Source: Owenweeksia sp048267305
GTDB lineage: Bacteria; Bacteroidota; Bacteroidia; Flavobacteriales; Schleiferiaceae
Direction of reading: 5' to 3'
DNA length: 64,000 bases
Assembly (NCBI GenBank): GCA_048267305.1
Contig: JBLWXT010000016.1
Span: 1-64,000 of the forward strand
The position numbers and the translations under genes were made by a program. Of this stretch, positions 57,907 through 64,000 are shown in pieces. The notes under the pieces are model-generated. The model saw only the letters and a program-made list of their open reading frames with translations, did not search any database and had not been told where the DNA came from. Every line of letters begins with the position of its first letter. Position 1 is the stretch's first letter.

Positions 57907-59379
57907 ATGTACTCAACCCTTCTTTATCACCAATGGAAAAAAATGGTTCGTGCCAAATATTTCAGCCAGGGCTGGGGTGTAAAAATCCTGATGGGTTTTT
58001 TAGTGCTTTATTTTGGAGCCGTTTTTCTTGGGCTGGGCATTTTACTTCCCGAATTAATAAGGGAAATATATCCCGAAGCCCAACAGGTAACACCCATATT
58101 TGGGGAGTTTGTGCTCTACTATATTCTGGCTGATCTGGCCATGAGATTTTTTCTGCAAGACCTGAATGTACTGAGTGTTCAGCATTATTTATTGCAGCCT
58201 ATCCGCAGGAGCAAGGTGATTAACTTTTTGCTGGGCAGTAGTATATTCAACTTTTTTAATCTGCTTCCCCTTCTTTTTATAATACCATTTTCGGTAAGAG
58301 CTGTTTTGCCTGAATTGGGCGCGCCATCAGCATTTTACTGGTTTATAGGTATGCTGGGCATAGTTTTCTTCAATCACTTTTTAGCTATTTATGTAAAAAG
58401 GATAGCCGCTGTAAAGCAGGCTGTATTTTTATCTTTTGCAGGGGTGGTAGCCTTGCTGTTCATAGGTAATGCATTAGGTTGGTATTCTCTAAACGCATGG
58501 TCAGGGGCGATGTTTGGCGGCCTTGGTAAAGCCTGGATGGGCCTTGTGCCTTGGGTTCTTGTAATCGGGATCTACATTGTAAACTTCCGCTTTTTATTAG
58601 CCATGAGCTATATTGATAAGTGGAAGAAACACTCCAGGGAAGCAACTACTCAAAACTTTGAGTTTCTGGAATCAAAAGGTGCGGTGGGCACTATGATAGC
58701 CAATGAGCTAAAATTGATTTTGAGAAATAAAAGGACGAAAAGTATTCTTATGATCACAGCCCTTTTTAGTGCTTACGGTTTATTGTTTTATACACAGCCC
58801 GAGCAATACCCCGGTATGGGTTGGTTGGTGTTTGTAGGGATTTTTATGACGGGTATTTTTATGATCAATTATGGCCAGTTTATGGTGGGTTGGGAGAGCG
58901 CTTATTTTGATGGAATATTGACCAGGGCCTATCCGATGGAGTCGTTCTTTAAAGCTAAATTTTGGCTTTTGGTTTCCACCAGCGTTATCACCTATCTGGT
59001 ATCATTATCCTATATCTATTTTACTCTTGATGCTTTGTGGATCAATACGGCATGCTTTATTTATAATATTGGGGTCAACAGTTTTGTGTTGCTTTTTGCC
59101 AGCACGTATCAAAAAAAGAGGATAGACCTGAGCAAAGGTTCGGCATTTAATTATCAGGGCACTAGTGTGGTGCAGTTTGCCATTATGCTGCCCTTGCTGG
59201 TTTTGCCAATTTTAATTTTTATGGGTTTTAATGTTTTCGGAAAACCATATTACGGTTTAGCCGCTTTGGCGGGAGTTGGTCTCCTGAGCCTTGCCTTTAG
59301 CAAGTACTGGTTTCAGGAAATTGTTAAAAATTTTAAAGAGAAGAAGTATAGGAATGCCGCTGGATTTAGGGAGGGGTAA
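57907..59379 (+). CDS. DUF5687 family ABC transporter permease
   Basis: 490 aa from ATG at 57907 (MYSTLLYHQWKKMVRAKYFSQGWG); the longer open frame would overlap the divergent LamG gene start. Around twelve hydrophobic segments. DUF5687 is a Bacteroidota-specific permease-like family usually encoded beside an ABC ATPase; the ATPase is two genes downstream. The next start is one base after this stop. Substrate unknown. Confidence 0.78.
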   Translation: MYSTLLYHQWKKMVRAKYFSQGWGVKILMGFLVLYFGAVFLGLGILLPELIREIYPEAQQVTPIFGEFVLYYILADLAMRFFLQDLNVLSVQHYLLQPIRRSKVINFLLGSSIFNFFNLLPLLFIIPFSVRAVLPELGAPSAFYWFIGMLGIVFFNHFLAIYVKRIAAVKQAVFLSFAGVVALLFIGNALGWYSLNAWSGAMFGGLGKAWMGLVPWVLVIGIYIVNFRFLLAMSYIDKWKKHSREATTQNFEFLESKGAVGTMIANELKLILRNKRTKSILMITALFSAYGLLFYTQPEQYPGMGWLVFVGIFMTGIFMINYGQFMVGWESAYFDGILTRAYPMESFFKAKFWLLVSTSVITYLVSLSYIYFTLDALWINTACFIYNIGVNSFVLLFASTYQKKRIDLSKGSAFNYQGTSVVQFAIMLPLLVLPILIFMGFNVFGKPYYGLAALAGVGLLSLAFSKYWFQEIVKNFKEKKYRNAAGFREG

Positions 59380-59380
59380 G

Positions 59381-60358
59381 ATGGTGAATATGAGAACACA
59401 ACTATTTGTTTTATTTATTCTTTTAGGAGGAGTGGTTCTTGCTCAAGAACCCTGTCAATCTATTAGGAACGATACACTCACGGCTTTTTCGGTTTCCCGC
59501 GAAGAGATGTTTGGTGCTATCCAAAAAGACATGGATGTTATTATGAATTGCCTGAAGTTAGACTCCATGGATAGGTTTATGATTTCAACCCCTGTGTTCA
59601 CAACCCTAATTGCCGGCCAGATATTGTCTGGAAGATTCATGACCTACGGCCCCCTTTTCGATTCGGTTCAAAAGTTTAGAAACAAGCCGGCTTTTCAGGG
59701 AATGAGATCACTAGTCATTTTCATGTCAAAAAATGAGAATGAAATGATTAAAAAGCGGGATTGGGATGAATTGGAATCTATATTGATGGGTGTGGTTAGG
59801 GATAGTTCTATGATTTCAAAAACCAGGGAGAATTTCTTTCTCTCTGCGGAGGTTGGGAAAACTTACCGGGAATTCTTTAACAATATTATGGATGAAGAGG
59901 AAACTTCGAAAGCGGAGTTTCATGCCGATAGTTCAAACAGTTTGGATATATTCTATGACATGCTGCCTTTAGAAGAAATGCTAGCTGTCGCTAAAAAAGA
60001 AGGAAAGCCTTTACTACTATACTTCACAGGTTGGGCGGTAGTGAATGGATATAAGATGCAGGAGATGCTTTGGGACGCAAGTTTGTATGCCGCGATAAAG
60101 GAGAAGTTTACCCCTTTCATGGGAAGAGTGGACGATCGAGAGGTAATTACCAATGAACAAAGAGAAAGCTTGGGGGTAAAAGACGCTCGGATAAAAACTT
60201 TGGGCAACTACTTAGGTAAAATCCAAATGGATTTGCTGGAAACGGACAGGCAACCAGTATTTGCAATTGTTTCGCATACAGGTGAGGTAATTGCAACACA
60301 GGATTATACGCTGGATTCGGAAGAGTTTATCAACTTTCTTAATACAAAAATGGATTAA
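59381..60358 (+). CDS. Thioredoxin-fold-like secreted protein lacking the CXXC motif
   Basis: 325 aa from ATG at 59381, or 322 aa from ATG at 59390 which starts the signal peptide MRTQLFVLFILLGGVVLAQ. The C-terminal half holds KPLLLYFTGWAVVNGYKMQEMLWDASLYAAI followed by FTPFMGRVDDRE and QPVFAIVSHTGEVI, a thioredoxin-like pattern in which the usual CxxC is replaced by the tetrad WAVV. It begins one base after the permease stop, between permease and ATPase, and could be an accessory factor. Confidence 0.65.
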   Translation: MVNMRTQLFVLFILLGGVVLAQEPCQSIRNDTLTAFSVSREEMFGAIQKDMDVIMNCLKLDSMDRFMISTPVFTTLIAGQILSGRFMTYGPLFDSVQKFRNKPAFQGMRSLVIFMSKNENEMIKKRDWDELESILMGVVRDSSMISKTRENFFLSAEVGKTYREFFNNIMDEEETSKAEFHADSSNSLDIFYDMLPLEEMLAVAKKEGKPLLLYFTGWAVVNGYKMQEMLWDASLYAAIKEKFTPFMGRVDDREVITNEQRESLGVKDARIKTLGNYLGKIQMDLLETDRQPVFAIVSHTGEVIATQDYTLDSEEFINFLNTKMD

Positions 60359-60406
60359 TGTGGGAGACGGACTTACCCCAGGAAAACCAATAATATTTAA
60401 TCTACA

Positions 60407-61120
60407 ATGAGCATCATCACAATATCAAATCTCAAAAAATCATATAACGGAGAAACCGTTTTAGACATACCGGAGCTTTCGCTGGAAGCGGGGCAGTCAT
60501 TTGGGCTGGTGGGTAATAACGGGGCCGGTAAAACCACGCTTTACAGGTGCCTGCTGGATTTAATTCAGCCGGATAGTGGCGAGGTGGCCATTAATGGAAC
60601 GTCCGTAGCTGCCAGTGAAGAATGGAAAAAGATCACAGGCAGTTTTATTGACGAGGGTTTTCTTATAGATTACCTTACGGCTGATGAGTATTTTGCCTTT
60701 ATAGGGAAGCTTCACAACATAAGCGGGGCAGACCTTACGGCCTTTCTTCAGCCGTATGAAGATTTCTTTAAAGGCGAAATCACTGGTCGTAAAAAGTACA
60801 TCCGCGATCTTAGTAAGGGAAACCAAAAGAAGGTGGGTATTGTGGGTGCTTTGATAGGAAACCCTCAAGTACTGGTACTGGATGAGCCTTTTGCCAATTT
60901 GGATCCATCAACCCAATATCAATTACGCGATCAACTCAAAAAGCTGGATCAGGAAACCGATATTACCATGTTGGTTTCCAGCCATGATCTGGGACATGTT
61001 ACCGAATTCTGTCAGCGCATTGTAATTCTCGATCACGGGCAGGTGGTTAAGGATATCGAAACCACCTCTGAAACCCTGCGTGAATTGGAAGACTTTTTCG
61101 TGAATAAGGTTAGAGTGTAA
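60407..61120 (+). CDS. ABC transporter ATP-binding protein
   Basis: 237 aa. Walker A GNNGAGKTT (36-44), signature LSKGNQ (135-140, a variant of LSGGQ), Walker B VLVLDEPFANLDP (155-168) and the H-loop in VSSHDLGH. Likely energises the DUF5687 permease encoded two genes upstream; the thioredoxin-fold gene lies between them. Transported substrate unknown. Confidence 0.9.
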   Translation: MSIITISNLKKSYNGETVLDIPELSLEAGQSFGLVGNNGAGKTTLYRCLLDLIQPDSGEVAINGTSVAASEEWKKITGSFIDEGFLIDYLTADEYFAFIGKLHNISGADLTAFLQPYEDFFKGEITGRKKYIRDLSKGNQKKVGIVGALIGNPQVLVLDEPFANLDPSTQYQLRDQLKKLDQETDITMLVSSHDLGHVTEFCQRIVILDHGQVVKDIETTSETLRELEDFFVNKVRV

Positions 61121-61144
61121 TTATACCCGGGATTGGGAGGGATC

Positions 61145-61170
61145 CCAAACCTTTAATAGCTAAGGTTTGG
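61145..61170. terminator. Hairpin between convergent genes
   Basis: CCAAACCTT (61145-61153) pairs with AAGGTTTGG (61162-61170); an overlapping stem TTGGGA/TCCCAA lies at 61133-61148, so the two hairpins compete. No T run follows, so it is at best a weak terminator. Confidence 0.45.
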
Positions 61171-61179
61171 TGATTTGAT

Positions 61180-61596
61180 TTATCCACAATCGGGAAAGTA
61201 CTGTGCCATAATATCATTGATAAGATGTGTTGTGAGAGGCTTGTTTTTAAATCCATTCACATCAGGAATATTACGAGCCTTTTCCATATCATCAGGGTTG
61301 AGGGAAGTGGTAAGCATCACAAGAATTACCTTACCACGTTGTTCCTCAGCAAGTTTGTGGTATTCCTCCAAAAAACCCCAGCCGTTCATTCCGGGCATGT
61401 TGATGTCTAAAAATATTAAGTCAGGTTTTGGGCAAACCCCATTCTCCTCTTTTTGGAGGTATTCCATTGCCTCAATTCCATTTTGAGCAACCACTACTTT
61501 TTCTGCACACCCCATTCGCTTTATAACCAGCTTGTGAATAAAGTTTGTAGCCTCGTCATCGTCAATTAAAAGGATGCTATTAAGCTTTTTTTTCAT
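61180..61596 (-). CDS. Single-domain response regulator (CheY-like)
   Basis: 138 aa from ATG at 61596. Acidic pocket Asp12-14 in LIDDDEAT, phosphorylation site Asp64 in IFLDINMPGM, Thr96 in VMLTTSLNP, Lys119 in FKNKPLT. No output domain. Encoded 2 bases after the histidine kinase, hence its partner. Such lone receivers act by protein interaction or as phosphate sinks. Confidence 0.9.
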   Translation of the reverse strand: MKKKLNSILLIDDDEATNFIHKLVIKRMGCAEKVVVAQNGIEAMEYLQKEENGVCPKPDLIFLDINMPGMNGWGFLEEYHKLAEEQRGKVILVMLTTSLNPDDMEKARNIPDVNGFKNKPLTTHLINDIMAQYFPDCG

Positions 61597-61598
61597 AT

Positions 61599-63545
61599 TT
61601 ATGAATTTAGATTTATGGGGATTGTAAAGTAAAAGGTACTGCCCTCCCCAATCTTTGACTTCAACCAAATGTCACCGCCATGAAGTTGAGCTATTTTTTC
61701 GCAATGAGCCAGGCCAATGCCCGTGCCCTCAAAGTTGCTTCTTATATTTAGTCGTTGAAAGATGGCGAAAATAGTGCGATTGTCCTGATCCGATATGCCG
61801 ATACCATTATCCGAAACAGAAAACTTGTAATACTCTTCATCATTCTCGCAAGAGATTCTAACCTTTGGAGCTACACCTTTCTTCCTAAACTTTATGGCAT
61901 TGCTTATTATGTTTTGAAACAATAACCTAAGCTCCATTTTGTAGGCCTTTATTTGTGGTAAAGGGTCAATAATAATTTCAGCCTTACTTTCTTTAATTCC
62001 CGAAGCAAGGTCATCTGTGATAGCTTTCAGTAACTCATTACAATCTACCAGTTCAAAGGTTCTGTTGGTGCCAATTCGCGAATAATCAAGTAGTCCCTTT
62101 ATAAGTGAACTCATTCGCTCGGCTGCATCTCCCATATAGCTAAGGCACTGTTGCGATTCTTCATCCAGTTTACCCTCATTTTGTATTTCAAGCAAGTCTA
62201 TCATGCTTTGAACGGTGCGAAGCGGTTCCTGTAAATCATGGGAGGCGATGTAAGTGAATTGCTCAATTTCCTTACTCTTGTTTTTTAGATTTTCGTATTG
62301 AGTAGACAAAAGCTTTTGAGTTGTAATATCCTGCCTGATGGCGAGATACTCATAAACTTTTCCGACCTCATTTTTAAATGGTATAATCACAGTATGCACC
62401 CAATAGTAGGAGCCATCTTTGGCTTTGTTTTTTATTCCTCCAATCCATACTTTTCCAGCGCTGATTTTTTTCCACATATCGCTAAAAAAGCTTGTGGAAT
62501 GGTAGCCGGAGTTGATAATGCTATGGGTTTTGCCAATTAACTCAGTGCGCTCATATTTGGATATTTCACAAAACTTGTCATTTACAGAAGTGATAACGCC
62601 CTTGGCATCCGTTGTAGCTACTATTGAACTTTCATCCAGGGCATCTTTAAAGAGTTGCAGGCGGGTATTTGACTCTGCCAAAGAGGCTTCCAGCTCTTTC
62701 TGGGTTATTGCCCCCTGGTTAAAACGTATGGCTATAAAGGAAATGTATATTACCGATATGGTGGCACATGTAATAGCTCCAATTACAACGGCAAAATCCA
62801 ATTCAATCAGGCTGCTATTTACCGCATGGAGTACAAAATAGCCTATCGATAAGGAAAAGAATATTATAAAAGGCATGAGTTTAAGGGCCATTCGGCTGCC
62901 AGGCAAACGGCTGAGCATGAACCATGAAACTCCCTTGGAATAATTTTGTAATGAAAGTGTAAGCGGCAGCAGGGTGAAGAAAATTGCCGAATATATAGGC
63001 ATAGTGCTGAAGAAGGCAACAGGGTGTATAGCTGGGCCTTGTAAAATAAACGCAAAAATGGCCATCAAGGCAATGGTGGTAATAGCCAGTAAAATAGCTT
63101 CCCTTATTTTTTTGCCAATTTCAATTTTATTTCGCTTTCTGAATGAAGCGATACTATAGAGTATAAAACATATAGCGGAGACGATAGACATTTTTCCGGG
63201 ATGGCTTTTGGAATAGCTATCCGGTACAAAAAAGGTATCAATATTATAACTGAAATTAAAAAGGTACTGCAAAAAGGTAAGGCTACAGATAAGCAGGATA
63301 ATCAGGTTGAGAACCTTGGTTATTTGGTCGTAAACAAAACGGTTTTTAAGTGATAAAATAAGGTCCAGGCCAATAAGTAAAAAACACAATGCGGTATTGA
63401 ATTTCATTGTGGGCCCGGGAATAATGGTGAGCACTTTAGGAAGGTGAAAAAGCCAGGCAAACATTACCATAGCGCTTATCGCCATAACAAAAATTGCCAC
63501 AGGTATGGTTATACGTGTTGTTCTGGTAGATTTGGAAGATGACAT
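61599..63545 (-). CDS. PAS-containing membrane sensor histidine kinase
   Basis: 648 aa. Seven or eight transmembrane helices in residues ~12-275 (a MASE-like integral sensor), a PAS domain at ~298-410 (SSIVATTDAKGVITSVNDKF, SAGKVWIGGIKNKAKDGSYYW), the HisKA phosphoacceptor His436 in TYIASHDLQEPLRTVQSM, and a HATPase_c domain with ISNAIKFRK, SDNGIGI and GTGIGLAHCEKIAQLHGG. Followed by a CheY-like regulator, its likely partner. Signal unknown. Confidence 0.9.
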   Translation of the reverse strand: MSSSKSTRTTRITIPVAIFVMAISAMVMFAWLFHLPKVLTIIPGPTMKFNTALCFLLIGLDLILSLKNRFVYDQITKVLNLIILLICSLTFLQYLFNFSYNIDTFFVPDSYSKSHPGKMSIVSAICFILYSIASFRKRNKIEIGKKIREAILLAITTIALMAIFAFILQGPAIHPVAFFSTMPIYSAIFFTLLPLTLSLQNYSKGVSWFMLSRLPGSRMALKLMPFIIFFSLSIGYFVLHAVNSSLIELDFAVVIGAITCATISVIYISFIAIRFNQGAITQKELEASLAESNTRLQLFKDALDESSIVATTDAKGVITSVNDKFCEISKYERTELIGKTHSIINSGYHSTSFFSDMWKKISAGKVWIGGIKNKAKDGSYYWVHTVIIPFKNEVGKVYEYLAIRQDITTQKLLSTQYENLKNKSKEIEQFTYIASHDLQEPLRTVQSMIDLLEIQNEGKLDEESQQCLSYMGDAAERMSSLIKGLLDYSRIGTNRTFELVDCNELLKAITDDLASGIKESKAEIIIDPLPQIKAYKMELRLLFQNIISNAIKFRKKGVAPKVRISCENDEEYYKFSVSDNGIGISDQDNRTIFAIFQRLNIRSNFEGTGIGLAHCEKIAQLHGGDIWLKSKIGEGSTFYFTIPINLNS

Positions 63546-63778
63546 GGTGGAGGAGTTCTTCCCGAAGGAAGTAATGGGTAAAATGGTATTTTCTGTTTAA
63601 AAAGTAGTAGTATAAAATGGTGTTGCAAATTAGGGCTTTTTCTAGTTCTCATTGTAAGAATAGCATTTCCCTAATCTAAATCCCTAAAGATGGTAAAAAT
63701 TATAGTGGTAAAGAAATTCAGATACTACCCCTGATGGATTTTAGGCAAGGAGATTTCCGGCCACCTTTTTTGAAATAG

Positions 63779-63786
63779 TACTTTTG
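63779..63786 (+). promoter_or_regulatory. Promoter -7 element of the last gene
   Basis: TACTTTTG matches TAnnTTTG only 4 bases before the ATG at 63791, so the transcript would have a very short or no leader. Confidence 0.45.
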
Positions 63787-63790
63787 CCGA

Positions 63791-64000
63791 ATGAAGCAGC
63801 CAAAGAAAGATTTTGTAGCCATGGCCATTGCCGATTTTGAGGCAATGACCAATGAAGAAAAAGGCCAGATGATTGTACAGGTACTGGAAGATCAACCTGT
63901 ACTGATGGGATTTATTACCAATCTTGCTGATGATTTCTCAGACCCGGAACACGAGGCCTTGGTTGACTCCGCGGTCATTCTGATAAACGCTTTTATTTCA
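63791..64000 (+). CDS. Partial gene, product not recognised
   Basis: ATG at 63791 opens a frame of 70 codons with no stop before the window end: MKQPKKDFVAMAIADFEAMT followed by GQMIVQVLEDQPVLMGFITN and DPEHEALVDSAVILINAFIS. Acidic, helical, cytoplasmic. No motif allows naming it, and the C-terminal part lies beyond the window. Confidence 0.6.
   Translation, partial: MKQPKKDFVAMAIADFEAMTNEEKGQMIVQVLEDQPVLMGFITNLADDFSDPEHEALVDSAVILINAFIS

Noticed and set aside
1..64000. CRISPR array, tRNA, rRNA or prophage
   Set aside because: No regularly spaced direct repeats, no tRNA-like T-arm with cloverleaf, and no phage structural genes were seen by eye; a covariance-model scan could still find something small.

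Overview
The window reads as a chromosomal segment of a member of the Bacteroidota, most likely a marine or freshwater Flavobacteriia or Cryomorphaceae-like lineage. This rests on two intact secreted proteins with type IX secretion (T9SS) C-terminal sorting domains and a decayed third one, promoter -7 elements of the Bacteroidota form TAnnTTTG in front of several genes, few Shine-Dalgarno sequences, a DUF5687-type ABC permease, and families typical of the phylum. No rRNA, tRNA, CRISPR array or intact insertion sequence was seen.

Layout. 0.3-8.3 kb (minus strand): a T9SS adhesin-like protein, an SRPBCC/DfsB pair, an MFS transporter, and an operon of unknown genes that contains one apparently frameshifted gene. 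8.7-12.4 kb (minus): a self-contained operon for reactive carbonyl/electrophile detoxification (TetR regulator, MDR reductase, YqhD-like aldehyde reductase, DJ-1/PfpI lipoprotein) with a palindromic operator at its promoter and a strong terminator. 13.7-15.4 kb (minus): a DUF4411 PIN-like protein plus an XRE/ImmA-IrrE metallopeptidase, a toxin-antitoxin-like pair. 16.2-17.3 kb (plus): a CDP-archaeol-synthase-like protein followed by a CDP-alcohol phosphatidyltransferase. 17.3-25.5 kb: chromate transporter, FkbM methyltransferase, lipoproteins, then a plus-strand run of a metallo-beta-lactamase-fold enzyme, two tandem GT92-type glycosyltransferases and a methyltransferase. 25.6-31 kb: M1 aminopeptidase, LysE exporter, RNase R. 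31.7-35 kb: an ECF sigma factor operon with a putative anti-sigma protein and two envelope proteins sharing an unusual Trp-containing 11-residue coiled-coil repeat.

35.1-46.9 kb (plus) is the most unusual region: sulfotransferase, GNAT, class I HMG-CoA reductase, UbiA prenyltransferase, a dikinase with the domain order of rifampin phosphotransferase, a BtaA-like (DUF3419) aminocarboxypropyl transferase, a phytol/dolichol-kinase-like protein, another GNAT, a DUF6891-like protein, an SRPBCC protein and an OleC-like acyl-adenylating enzyme. Overlapping starts and stops suggest that parts are translationally coupled. I recognise no described pathway with this gene set; an isoprenoid- or lipid-derived product is the best inference. 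Several dispersed repeat families lie between these genes and even inside the ends of some.

46.9-56.3 kb holds phenylacetate degradation genes: paaE divergent from paaA-paaB-paaC-(LRR lipoprotein)-paaD, then paaG and paaH with a four-helix-bundle ORF between them flanked by inverted repeats. paaK, paaZ, paaF and paaJ are not in the window. 56.4-64 kb: a T9SS LamG protein, a DUF5687 permease / thioredoxin-fold protein / ABC ATPase operon, a histidine kinase-response regulator pair, and the first 70 codons of an unrecognised gene at the window end.
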